Assembly (NCBI RefSeq): GCF_004349145.1
Contig: NZ_SMFO01000003.1
Coordinates: forward strand, 234,258-298,257
Direction of reading: 5' to 3'
DNA from: Flavobacterium hiemivividum
GTDB taxonomy: Bacteria > Bacteroidota > Bacteroidia > Flavobacteriales > Flavobacteriaceae
Length of the DNA: 64,000 nucleotides
Made by a program: the position numbers and the translations under genes. How positions within the stretch are numbered: the first letter of the stretch is position 1; every line of letters begins with the position of its first letter. Under the pieces are notes generated by a model. That model worked only from the letters and a program-made list of their open reading frames with translations. It was not told the DNA's origin and did no database searches. Shown piece after piece: positions 46,084 through 55,075 of the stretch.

Positions 46084-46275
46084 GTTTCGCAAAGAGCCAC
46101 AAAGTTGAAGCAAAGATTCACTAAGTTTTTTACGACCTAAGACATATAAGTTTAGGAACTATTAGAGATTAGTTTTCAAACCTATTGGTATTTATTAAGT
46201 GTTGGCTTAATTTTCTTCGTGACTGTCTGTGAAACCTCTGCGCATCTTGGTGCAATAAATTTCATCCGCAATAAA
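46084..46275. repeat. Degenerate intergenic inverted-repeat element, copy 2
   Basis: The left part (TTTCGCAAAGAGCCACAAAG) and right part (CTTCGTGACTGTCTGTGAAA) are in opposite orientation, like arms of a decayed inverted-repeat element. About 46210-46262 aligns with 40618-40670 at roughly three in four positions (shared ACCTCTG and GCATCTT). It fills the gap between CRY-DASH and prolyl oligopeptidase genes. Confidence 0.45.
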
Positions 46276-46417
46276 TTAAAAGAACTGATGTGATTTATAT
46301 GTTTAAAAATCCGTAACAATAAACGACTTTTAACGACCAATCGTATTAACACTTTTCTTACTACAAGAAAGCCAGAGATTTTCTTTATTTTTGTAGTAAC
46401 CTTTAAAATTATCTTTA

Positions 46418-48529
46418 ATGAAAAAATTAATTCTTGCTATGGCAATTACTTCAACAGTAAGTTCGTTTGGGCAAAATCCAATTTCCTATCCTCAAACTAA
46501 GAAAGGAGACGCAGTGGATATGTATTTTGATACAAAAGTGAATGATCCATACCGTTGGTTAGAGGACGATAGATCTGCTGAAACAGCGATATGGGTAAAA
46601 GCTGAAAACGAAGTGACTTACGGTTATTTAAACCAAATTCCTTATCGAAATGCGATAAAAAACCGCATGGAGAAATTATGGAATTATGAAAAAATAGGTG
46701 CTCCATCTGTCGAAGGAAAATATACGTATTACTCTAAAAATAATGGACTACAAAACCAATCTGTGGTGTATCGAAAAGATGCGGCTGGTAAAGAAGAAGT
46801 TTTTTTAGATCCAAATACTTTTTCTAAAGACGGAACGACTTCTTTAGGTGGATTAGATTTTTCTAAAGATGGTTCTAAAGTTGCTTATGCCATTTCAGAA
46901 GGGGGAAGCGACTGGAGAAAAGTAATCATTATGGATGCTCTATCTAAAAAAATAATAGAAGACACTTTAATTGATGTAAAGTTCAGCGGATTGTCTTGGA
47001 GAGGAAACGAAGGTTTCTATTATTCCAGCTATGAGAAGCCAAAAGGAAGTGAATTATCTGCAAAAACGGACCAGCATAAATTGTATTTCCACAAACTAGG
47101 AACTTCCCAAAAAGCAGACAAAGTGATCTTTGGCGCAGACCAAAAAAGAAGATATGTGGGTGGTTACGTAACTGAAGATGATAACTATTTAGTGATTACT
47201 GCGGCTACTTCAACCTACGGAAATGAGTTGTACATCAAAGATCTAAAAAAGCCTAATAGCGCAATTGTTACGATCGTGGATAATTTCAATAGCGACAATA
47301 ATATTATTGACAGTGAAGGAACGAAGTTGTTTATACAAACGGACTTAAATGCGCCTAACAAACGTGTTGTTACGGTAGATTTGAGTAATCCAAAGCCAGC
47401 GAACTGGAAAGATTTTATCGCTGAAACAGAAAATGTATTGTCTCCATCAACAGGTGGTGGTTATATTTTTGCAAATTACATGAAAGATGCGGTTTCAGTA
47501 GTGAAACAGTACGATTATAATGGAAAAATGCTTCGTGAAATTAAGTTACCAGGACTGGGAACAGCTGGTGGTTTTGGAGGAAAGAAAAAAGATAAGACCT
47601 TGTATTATTCTTTTACCAATTATATTACGCCAGGGACTATTTATTCATTCGAACCAAAAGCAGGAAAGTCTACGGTTTACCAACAACCAAAAGTAGATTT
47701 CAAAAGTGCTGAATATGAATCAAAGCAAGTGTTTTATACGTCTAAAGATGGAACCAAAGTGCCGATGATGATTACTCACAAAAAAGGAGTGAAGTTAGAC
47801 GGGAAAAACCCAACGATTCTTTACGCTTACGGAGGTTTTAATGTGAGTTTGACACCGAGCTTTAGTATCGCTAATGCGGTTTGGATGGAAAACGGAGGTG
47901 TGTATGCCGTTCCTAACTTGCGTGGTGGTGGTGAATACGGTAAAAAATGGCATGATGCAGGAACTAAAATGCAAAAGCAAAATGTATTTGATGATTTCAT
48001 CGCCGCAGCTGAATATTTGATTGCTCAAAAATATACTTCTTCTGATTTTCTTGCCATTCGCGGTGGGTCAAACGGAGGTTTGTTAGTAGGTGCTACCATG
48101 ACTCAGCGTCCAGAGCTGATGAAAGTGGCTTTGCCAGCCGTGGGCGTGATGGATATGTTGCGTTACCATACCTTTACTGCAGGAGCAGGATGGGCTTATG
48201 ATTATGGAACGGCTCAGGACAACAAAGAAATGTTCGAATATTTAAAAGGATATTCTCCAGTGCACAATGTTAAAAAAGGAACGAAATATCCAGCAACAAT
48301 GGTAACTACTGGTGATCATGACGATAGAGTAGTGCCAGCGCACAGTTTTAAATTTGCAGCTGAATTGCAGGAAAAACAAGCGGGTACTAATCCTGTTTTA
48401 ATTCGTATCGACGTAAAAGCAGGTCACGGTGCAGGAAAATCTGTAGCGGCGACTATTCAGGAAAACGTGGATATTCAAGCTTTTACTTTGTATAATATGG
48501 GTGTAAAAAGTTTACCAGAAGTGAAGTAA
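46418..48529 (+). CDS. Prolyl oligopeptidase (S9A family)
   Basis: This exported 703-residue serine peptidase (signal peptide ending SSFGQ) cleaves short peptides after proline. The N-terminal propeller begins DPYRWLEDD; the C-terminal alpha/beta-hydrolase domain has GGSNGGLL with nucleophile Ser551, TTGDHDDRVVPAHSFKF with the Asp, and AGHGAGKS with His670. Length fits the family. A TATTTTTG -7 box lies at 46386-46393, 24 bp before the ATG. It is monocistronic, ending at a strong terminator. Confidence 0.95.
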   Translation: MKKLILAMAITSTVSSFGQNPISYPQTKKGDAVDMYFDTKVNDPYRWLEDDRSAETAIWVKAENEVTYGYLNQIPYRNAIKNRMEKLWNYEKIGAPSVEGKYTYYSKNNGLQNQSVVYRKDAAGKEEVFLDPNTFSKDGTTSLGGLDFSKDGSKVAYAISEGGSDWRKVIIMDALSKKIIEDTLIDVKFSGLSWRGNEGFYYSSYEKPKGSELSAKTDQHKLYFHKLGTSQKADKVIFGADQKRRYVGGYVTEDDNYLVITAATSTYGNELYIKDLKKPNSAIVTIVDNFNSDNNIIDSEGTKLFIQTDLNAPNKRVVTVDLSNPKPANWKDFIAETENVLSPSTGGGYIFANYMKDAVSVVKQYDYNGKMLREIKLPGLGTAGGFGGKKKDKTLYYSFTNYITPGTIYSFEPKAGKSTVYQQPKVDFKSAEYESKQVFYTSKDGTKVPMMITHKKGVKLDGKNPTILYAYGGFNVSLTPSFSIANAVWMENGGVYAVPNLRGGGEYGKKWHDAGTKMQKQNVFDDFIAAAEYLIAQKYTSSDFLAIRGGSNGGLLVGATMTQRPELMKVALPAVGVMDMLRYHTFTAGAGWAYDYGTAQDNKEMFEYLKGYSPVHNVKKGTKYPATMVTTGDHDDRVVPAHSFKFAAELQEKQAGTNPVLIRIDVKAGHGAGKSVAATIQENVDIQAFTLYNMGVKSLPEVK

Positions 48530-48565
48530 TTTAGATTTAATAAAAAACGACTTCTTTATTTTAAC

Positions 48566-48597
48566 CAAAACGCCAATCGGGAGATTGGCGTTTTGTA
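48566..48597 (+). terminator. Intrinsic terminator after prolyl oligopeptidase
   Basis: CAAAACGCCAATC (48566-48578) pairs perfectly with GATTGGCGTTTTG (48583-48595) around a GGGA loop, with a T-rich tail. Confidence 0.85.
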
Positions 48598-48811
48598 TTT
48601 GCAATAGTGGAGAGAACTACTTTAGAAATGTTTTTATCAATTATTATTTTAAGATAAATCTTCTTTATAGGTTTCAAAATCGAAGTGACGATAGTCGAAA
48701 AAACTTTGAACGCTTCGTAATTAATGGTATAAAACTTTATTTTTTTTCGAAAAACTATTTATTGCTAACGATTAATAATTAGAAAGTTTGCTGGTTATGA
48801 AGAGTTGAAAA

Positions 48812-50380
48812 TTATTTTACAAATAATAAAGAAGCTAATTGATCGTCTCTTTTATAAACGTCTTCATAAAAATGTATTTCTCCTTGATCATCGACCCAAG
48901 CGGTAAAGTAACCAATGTAAACCGGGATTTTATTTTTGAGTGTGTACCATTTTTCTTCTCCTTTGTTCATAGCTTCCCTAACCCTTTCTTCGTCCCAATT
49001 TCTGTCATTCTTCATTATTAGAGTTGCCAATTCTACTGGTTTTTCTACTCGAATGCAACCGTGACTAAAGGCTCTGTCTTCTCTATTGAATAGACTTTTT
49101 GCTGGAGTGTCGTGTAAATAAATCGCATTTGAATTTGGGAATAAAAACTTGATCAAACCCAATGAATTTGTGGGACCTGGTCTTTGTCGCACATAATCAT
49201 CGTGCCATTCCATGTCGTGTTCTTCTAAATAATTTGCATTTTTTGCTATACTGGGAAGGATTTCGTTTTCCAAGATACTCTTCGGGATATTCCAGTAGGG
49301 GCTAAACACAATGTATTTCATTGGTGCGCTGAAAATCACGGTTTTATTCATGACTTTTCCCACTACCACATTCGACCTAAGTTCTGGTTTTCCGTCTCTG
49401 AAAAACGTTAATTGATAAGCGGGAATGTTAATAGCAATTAGTTCTTTTGCTTTGGTAATATCATTGGAAACCCATCGGCAGCGTTCCATATTGACAATAA
49501 GAGTTTTTATGCGTTCCCCAACAGTGACGTTCATGTCTGAGATATGTTTTGGTAGAATGTCGGTACTAGGATTTGTGCCACTTCTTTTTTGGTATTTTAA
49601 AACGCCTTTCGCCAGATCCTTATCATAGATTGCACTTTTAGAATCCTTAGACAAATCGCCCGAGATGAATAAGCGTTCTCTAATTTGGGCAATTGTAGCC
49701 GAGCTGTCACCAAGTTTGTAGGCCTTAACTTTAGGATCAATATTGATCGTTTTCCAGCCTCCTTTTTTTTCTATTTGACGGTATTCTTTTAGTACTTTTT
49801 TTAGTAAAAAATATTGGCTAAGTACCCCTGTTTCTCGTTTATTTATTAAGGATGGGTTGACTAAAAGCGAATCGAGATAATTAACATACGATTGCTTATT
49901 TCGCGGAAGATACCATTCCATTTCGGTCGATTTTTTTGGGTCTAAACCATGATATACCTTGTCTGCGTAAAAAAAATAAAGTGCTGAATGTAGCAATTCG
50001 GTTTCAATTTTTGGTCTCTGATTTAGGTCAAGATATTCATAAAGGCGATCTAGTTTTTCTTTGTAGGGAACAGTATCTTGAATGCCTTCTTCGGCAAGGT
50101 TGTTCAGTTTGTTATGCAGTACATTACCAAACTCGTTGACTCTGTGATTTTCATACCATATGTAGTGAAATTTACGTTGGCGGTACAGTTGCTCCACTTC
50201 CGATTGGTATTTTGCTAGCTTTGGATGTTCAGCGAAAAAAGTTTGTACTAGCGTACTATCAAAAGTCGTATTGATTATATCTGGAATGACTTCTGGCGCA
50301 ATGTCTTTCTTCTTGCACGATACATTTATAAGCAAAAACAGAAAACAAAAAAATGCAATCGATTTGGACAACTTTTTCAT
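48812..50380 (-). CDS. L,D-transpeptidase (YcbB-like) lipoprotein
   Basis: This 522-residue protein has a lipoprotein signal (lipobox NVSC), a long helical N-terminal region, a putative peptidoglycan-binding segment (SSATIAQIRERLFISGDLS) and a YkuD catalytic domain (VVVGKVMNKTVIFSAPMKYIVFSPYWNIPKSI, IYLHDTP, SHGCIRVEK with catalytic Cys442). It should form 3-3 cross-links or attach proteins to peptidoglycan in the periplasm. It is a clear paralogue of the gene at 50731-52335, both minus strand, 350 bp apart. Confidence 0.92.
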   Translation of the reverse strand: MKKLSKSIAFFCFLFLLINVSCKKKDIAPEVIPDIINTTFDSTLVQTFFAEHPKLAKYQSEVEQLYRQRKFHYIWYENHRVNEFGNVLHNKLNNLAEEGIQDTVPYKEKLDRLYEYLDLNQRPKIETELLHSALYFFYADKVYHGLDPKKSTEMEWYLPRNKQSYVNYLDSLLVNPSLINKRETGVLSQYFLLKKVLKEYRQIEKKGGWKTINIDPKVKAYKLGDSSATIAQIRERLFISGDLSKDSKSAIYDKDLAKGVLKYQKRSGTNPSTDILPKHISDMNVTVGERIKTLIVNMERCRWVSNDITKAKELIAINIPAYQLTFFRDGKPELRSNVVVGKVMNKTVIFSAPMKYIVFSPYWNIPKSILENEILPSIAKNANYLEEHDMEWHDDYVRQRPGPTNSLGLIKFLFPNSNAIYLHDTPAKSLFNREDRAFSHGCIRVEKPVELATLIMKNDRNWDEERVREAMNKGEEKWYTLKNKIPVYIGYFTAWVDDQGEIHFYEDVYKRDDQLASLLFVK

Positions 50381-50437
50381 AGTAGTAGGATTGTGCTTTT
50401 AATTGATTACTAATGCTAAAATACATTAAATAATAAG

Positions 50438-50645
50438 CCGTTGGGTGTAATTCAATTTATTTAATATTCAGCACACTTCGGCAAACTCAGTGTAAGCTCG
50501 AAATATAGATTTTCTAAATTTAGAAAGGTATTTCTATTTATTGAAGTTAAACATAGCTATGTGAGCCTAAGAATTGGTGTATATACTTCTTTTTTACTAT
50601 GTTTCTAGGTGTCAACTTTGTCTTTTTATTAATTGCACCCAACGG
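50438..50645. mobile_element. Possible 208-bp MITE-like element between two L,D-transpeptidase genes
   Basis: CCGTTGGGTGTAATT (50438-50452) and AATTGCACCCAACGG (50631-50645) are inverted repeats matching at 14 of 15 positions and bound a 208-bp non-coding segment. The size, terminal inverted repeats and lack of an ORF resemble a miniature inverted-repeat element. ATTAAATA follows the right end and also occurs 5 bp outside the left end, not a clean target duplication. Confidence 0.45.
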
Positions 50646-50730
50646 ATTAAATATTAATATTATAAAATTCATTACGATTCTTAATTGATAATCAAGGGGA
50701 AGAAAAAAATTTTGGTCTTTTCTATATTTT

Positions 50731-52335
50731 TCATTTCAAATCATCAGAAAATAATAGCTCCGCTAAGCGATCATCTCTTTGGTATAAATCATTATAAAAA
50801 TTAATCGCACCCTCATCATCAACCCAGGCAGTGAAATAGCCAATATATACAGGAATCTTGTTTTTCAGCATGTGGATGGTTTGTTTCTCTCCTTTCATGG
50901 CGGCATTGATATTGGCGACAGTCCAATTTGGATCATCCTCTAAAATTAATATTGCAAGTTCTTTCGCCTTTTCCATATTGATACAGCCATGGCTGAAAGC
51001 GCGATAGTCAAATTCAAACAAGCTTTTAAAAGGGGTGTCGTGTAAATAAATATCATTCGAATTTGGGAACATGAATTTAACCAGCCCCATTGGGTTTTTT
51101 AGGCCAGGCATTTGTATAACATTTCCATTGTTCCATTCCATGTCATGAGATTCAAGATAATTTGGATCTAGAAAAATAGCCTGCTTAATTTCATCATCGA
51201 TGATGCTACGTGGAACGTTCCAGTATGGGCTAAAAACAATGGAACTGATTTCGCCACTAAAAACCACAGTTTCGGTCATGTTTTTCCCCACTAAAAGATT
51301 CGACTCAAGTTCGGTATTGCCGTTCCTACTATAGTAGAGTTTAAAGGCGGGTATGTTAATAAATAGATATTCAGGGACTGCAGGGAGCTTCGGGTCAATC
51401 CATCGACAGCGTTCCATATTTACCATAATGGTATTTATGTGTTTTTCTATTGGCGTGTTCATTCTTTCCAACTGCCATTTAGAAAGTATTGTATTGGCTT
51501 TGTAACCATTTCTTTTTTTGAATTTCATGATGCCCGCCATTAATTCCTGGTCATAAATATTGCTTTTAGAATCTTGTTTTAAATCGCCCATTACTGCAAG
51601 GCGATGTCTTATTTGTGCAATGGTTTTTGAGCTGTCGTTGTGGTTGTAGTATTCTCTTGTAGGGTCAATTTCGATAATTCCCCAATCACCAATTTGCTCT
51701 ATGGCTCTATATTTCTTTAAGGCTTCTCGAAGTTTGTAATATTGATCAAATAGTTGTTTTTCGTTCTTTTGTATTAAGTGCGGTTCTGTTATAAGAGAAT
51801 CTAAAAGTTTTTCATAAGAAATACTTTTTCTAGGTAAAAACCATCCTATTTCATTGGTTTTAGCAACGTCTATTCCGTAGAATACCTTTTTGGCATAAAA
51901 AACATATAGTGTGCTCAGTAGGATGTCTGTGTCAGTTTTAGAAAGTGTATTCTTTCTTTCGAATATTCCATCGATTATGGGAGCATATGGAATGTTGTAG
52001 TTCAAGCCTTCTTCCTCTAAGGCGTTTGCTTTAGAATACAGTAGTTCTGCAAATCCAATAAGCCCTTTTTCATTATGCCAAATTGAATTGTAGTCTTTGT
52101 ATTTATATAATGCCATAACCTCAGATTGGTAGTTTTTTAAAGCGGGATATTTCGAGAAAAAAGCATTAATAGCTGCTATGTCAATGGGAATTATTGATTT
52201 TCCGCCAGGAGTTTTTTGAAAAATTCGGGTAGTAGAAAATACCTTTGCAGTAATAGTATCATTTCCGTAATTATTGTAAGCGAAAATGGAACAACTCCAT
52301 AAAACAACGACAAGGGATAAAAAAGAGTTTTTCAC
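50731..52335 (-). CDS. L,D-transpeptidase (YcbB-like), second paralogue
   Basis: This 534-residue exported protein (signal VVVLWSCSIFAYN, no clear lipobox) has the same layout as its downstream paralogue: helical N-terminus, SSKTIAQIRHRLAVMGDLK binding segment and YkuD domain (LLVGKNMTETVVFSGEISSIVFSPYWNVPRSI, IYLHDTP, SHGCINMEK with Cys451). The residue after HGCI is Asn instead of the Arg in the other copy; both occur among YkuD proteins. Roughly half the residues are identical between the two by eye. Confidence 0.92.
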   Translation of the reverse strand: MKNSFLSLVVVLWSCSIFAYNNYGNDTITAKVFSTTRIFQKTPGGKSIIPIDIAAINAFFSKYPALKNYQSEVMALYKYKDYNSIWHNEKGLIGFAELLYSKANALEEEGLNYNIPYAPIIDGIFERKNTLSKTDTDILLSTLYVFYAKKVFYGIDVAKTNEIGWFLPRKSISYEKLLDSLITEPHLIQKNEKQLFDQYYKLREALKKYRAIEQIGDWGIIEIDPTREYYNHNDSSKTIAQIRHRLAVMGDLKQDSKSNIYDQELMAGIMKFKKRNGYKANTILSKWQLERMNTPIEKHINTIMVNMERCRWIDPKLPAVPEYLFINIPAFKLYYSRNGNTELESNLLVGKNMTETVVFSGEISSIVFSPYWNVPRSIIDDEIKQAIFLDPNYLESHDMEWNNGNVIQMPGLKNPMGLVKFMFPNSNDIYLHDTPFKSLFEFDYRAFSHGCINMEKAKELAILILEDDPNWTVANINAAMKGEKQTIHMLKNKIPVYIGYFTAWVDDEGAINFYNDLYQRDDRLAELLFSDDLK

Positions 52336-52497
52336 GGCACAATCATTTCTATAAAGATAAAAAATTTCGTTCTTTTTAGAAAATTATTGGAGATGTAGTA
52401 GTGTGTATTGGTTTGTTTTTGAGTTGTTCAATTCGCTTTTTCAGTTTTTTCTTCGAAAGAGCAAAAGATTTTATATTTTTATCGAAAAAGGAATCTT

Positions 52498-53007
52498 ATG
52501 AAAAAATTACTCCTTGTCCTCATTCTAGCTGTCGTTTCCTGTAAATCGACTAAAGAAACGATTGCTTCAGATGAAACCAAGATTAATACGCTAATGGATT
52601 CTTGGCATAAAGCCGCAGCGGAAGCGCAGTTTAATGCTTATTTTAACATGATGACGGACGATGCCATTTTCATTGGTACTGATGCAACTGAAAATTGGAA
52701 AAAACCCGCTTTTCAGGCTTATGCTAAACCTCATTTTGATAAAGGGAAAGCATGGAGTTTTACAGCATTAGAACGTCATGTATATTTCGATAAAACTAAA
52801 AAAACCGCATGGTTTGATGAACTTCTTAATACACAAATGAAGGTTTGTAGAGGTTCTGGAGTATTAGTAAAGATAGATGGCGAATGGAAAATTAAGCACT
52901 ATGTTTTATCAATGACGATCCCTAATGATAATGTAAAAGCAGTAATCGAAATCAAGGCTCCCATAGAAGACCAGTTGATTTTAGGTTATAAGAAGTCAAA
53001 TGAATAG
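52498..53007 (+). CDS. SnoaL/NTF2-like lipoprotein
   Basis: This 169-residue protein has a lipoprotein signal (LLLVLILAVVSC) and an NTF2-like alpha+beta fold (INTLMDSWHKAAAEAQFNAYFNMMTDDAIFIGTDATENWK, GSGVLVKIDGEWKIKHYVLSMTIPND). Members bind small hydrophobic molecules or serve as scaffolds; the specific role is unknown. It stands between the transpeptidases and trmB with no clear operon partner. Confidence 0.8.
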   Translation: MKKLLLVLILAVVSCKSTKETIASDETKINTLMDSWHKAAAEAQFNAYFNMMTDDAIFIGTDATENWKKPAFQAYAKPHFDKGKAWSFTALERHVYFDKTKKTAWFDELLNTQMKVCRGSGVLVKIDGEWKIKHYVLSMTIPNDNVKAVIEIKAPIEDQLILGYKKSNE

Positions 53008-53129
53008 CCAAATTTTTTAGGCAAAAGAACGGTTTTATCAAGGGTACACTTGGTTTAGGATTAATTTTTCTTTGGATGCGTCTTCGGTCTTATATATTTC
53101 CTTAATTTTGCAAAAATATTTCAAAAATC

Positions 53130-53807
53130 GTGGGAAGCAAAAATAAATTAAAGAGGTTCAGGGAAAACGAAACATTTACCAATGTTTTTCAACCAACAAG
53201 AGAAGAAGTAGTGGGTGATTTATTTCCTTTAAAAGGGAAATGGAACACAGATTTCTTTAAGAATGACAATCCAGTAGTCTTGGAGTTAGGTTGTGGTAAA
53301 GGGGAATATTCTGTTGGACTTGCTGAAAGATATCCTAATAAAAATTTCATCGGAATTGACATTAAAGGAGCTCGTTTTTGGCGAGGTGCTAAAACTGCCG
53401 TGGAATCAGGATTGCACAATGTTGCCTTTATTCGAACTCAAATCGAATTAATCAATCATATTTTTGCCGAAAATGAAGTGGATGAAATCTGGATTACTTT
53501 TCCAGATCCTCAAATAAAATACAAGCGTACAAAGCACAGAATGACAAATTCTGAGTTTTTACAATTGTATAAAAAAATCCTAAAAAAAGACGGTGTTGTT
53601 AATTTGAAAACCGACAGTGAGTTCATGCATGGGTACACACTAGGTTTGCTTCACGGTGAAGGCCATGAAGTTTTATATGCAAACCACAATGTATATGTTA
53701 ACGAAGGAAGTCCAGAGGAAGTGACTGCTTTTCAGACGTTCTACGAGAAGCAATATTTGGAAGTTAACAAAGCAATTACGTATATTAGATTCAAAATTAA
53801 AGAATAA
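53130..53807 (+). CDS. trmB: tRNA (guanine-N7-)-methyltransferase
   Basis: This 225-residue enzyme makes m7G46 in tRNA. It starts at a GTG (MGSKNKLKRFRENETF, a start conserved in flavobacterial TrmB). SAM-binding VLELGCGKGEYSVGLA, FIGIDIKGARFWRGAK, and the hallmark WITFPDPQIKYKRTKHRM are present. A TAATTTTG box lies just upstream. It may be followed in the same transcript by the LysE-type exporter 54 bp downstream. Confidence 0.95.
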   Translation: MGSKNKLKRFRENETFTNVFQPTREEVVGDLFPLKGKWNTDFFKNDNPVVLELGCGKGEYSVGLAERYPNKNFIGIDIKGARFWRGAKTAVESGLHNVAFIRTQIELINHIFAENEVDEIWITFPDPQIKYKRTKHRMTNSEFLQLYKKILKKDGVVNLKTDSEFMHGYTLGLLHGEGHEVLYANHNVYVNEGSPEEVTAFQTFYEKQYLEVNKAITYIRFKIKE

Positions 53808-53860
53808 TTATTTTTTTAAGTTTGAATTGATTGTCTTTTGTGAATGCTGACGCACTGATT

Positions 53861-54496
53861 ATGAATCTAATTATTTCTTTACTTTCCGGTTTTATAACTG
53901 CTTTAATAGGGATTACTCCGCCAGGATTACTCAACATGACAGCAGCCAAAGTGAACTTAAAAGAAGGGAGGAGAAATGCTTTCTGGTTTGTTTTTGGTGC
54001 AATAATAATTATTTTTTGCCAAGTCTATTTGGCGATACTTTTTGCTCGAGTAATCGATATCAGGCCAGATATAGTCGTTTTGTTGCGGGAAATAGGCTTC
54101 GCTTTATTTGGAGCTTTGACGGTTTATTTTTTGTGGATTGCCAAAGAACCTAAAATCAAGAAAGCCAAAATTAAAAAAATCAGCAAAAAGAAACGTTTTT
54201 TCTTAGGAATGCTGCTCTCGTCGCTTAATTTCTTCCCAATTCCTTACTACGTTTTTGTAAGTATTACATTGTCATCCTACCAAATTTTTTCTTTTAGTTC
54301 AAGCTCGATTCTTAGTTTTGTCATTGGATCGGTTTTAGGATCCACGCTTGTGTTTTACTTTTATATTGCCTTTTTTCAAAAAATAGAAAACAAAGCCGAT
54401 TATCTTTTGAAGAATATGAACCGCATCATTGGTAGTATTACAGGGTTAATTTCGATTGTTACGCTATTTAATATTATTAAGTATTATTTGCGATAG
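53861..54496 (+). CDS. LysE-family amino-acid exporter
   Basis: This 211-residue inner-membrane protein has six hydrophobic helices and the LysE/RhtB start ITALIGITPPGLLNMTAAKVNLKEGRRNAFWFVFGA. The ATG at 53861 puts the first helix at the N-terminus; a TTG-started reading from 53831 is less likely. Members export amino acids or metabolites; the substrate is unknown. A basic loop (KIKKAKIKKISKKKR) separates helices 3 and 4. Confidence 0.87.
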   Translation: MNLIISLLSGFITALIGITPPGLLNMTAAKVNLKEGRRNAFWFVFGAIIIIFCQVYLAILFARVIDIRPDIVVLLREIGFALFGALTVYFLWIAKEPKIKKAKIKKISKKKRFFLGMLLSSLNFFPIPYYVFVSITLSSYQIFSFSSSSILSFVIGSVLGSTLVFYFYIAFFQKIENKADYLLKNMNRIIGSITGLISIVTLFNIIKYYLR

Positions 54497-54540
54497 TTCG
54501 TCGTGTAGTTGTTGGATTGCTTTTCCATTTTTAAATTAAA

Positions 54541-54870
54541 ATGATGTCAAACGAGAATTTTTTCGAAAGGGTTTATGCGGTCGCAAGACAAATTCCTTAC
54601 GGGAGAGTAACTTCTTATGGCGCTATTGCAAAAGCTTTAGGCGCAGCACGCTCAGCGAGAATGGTGGGTTGGGCAATGAATGCATCTCACAGTATGGATG
54701 ACGTTCCCGCACATCGTGTAGTAAACAGAAAAGGATTGCTAACTGGAAAATTCCATTTTGACGGTACTAATCTCATGCAGCAATTATTAGAAAGTGAAGG
54801 TATAGTTGTAGTGGATAATCAGATTATTGATTTCGATAAAATTTTTTGGCAGCCAGAAGTGGAGAGTTAA
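54541..54870 (+). CDS. Alkyltransferase-like protein (ATL, MGMT family without the active Cys)
   Basis: This 109-residue DNA-binding protein shows the MGMT C-terminal domain: VARQIPYGRVTSYGAIAKALGAARSARMVGWAMN. The active motif PCHR is replaced by PAHR (Ala57), so it cannot accept alkyl groups. ATL proteins bind O6-alkylguanine and pass it to nucleotide excision repair. The alternative start one codon later (54544) makes no difference. Confidence 0.92.
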   Translation: MMSNENFFERVYAVARQIPYGRVTSYGAIAKALGAARSARMVGWAMNASHSMDDVPAHRVVNRKGLLTGKFHFDGTNLMQQLLESEGIVVVDNQIIDFDKIFWQPEVES

Positions 54871-55075
54871 TTTTCTATTAGCTAGATGCTTTCAAAATTG
54901 ATACTCTTTTAAATAGAATAACAATGATTAATTTCGATATCAATAAATCCAATCCAATTCCTTTAGAATAAGAACTTTTCATAGTATCTTTACTCCCGAA
55001 ACTTATGGACTGAAATCAGTCTAAATAAAAATAAGGTTTCAACTGTAAATAGCAATCGAAAACAGGATAATTATA

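Noticed and set aside
50425..50653. ATTAAATA as a target duplication around the MITE-like segment
   Set aside because: The left copy is 5 bp away from the inverted repeat and the motif is AT-rich, so it is not a clean duplication.
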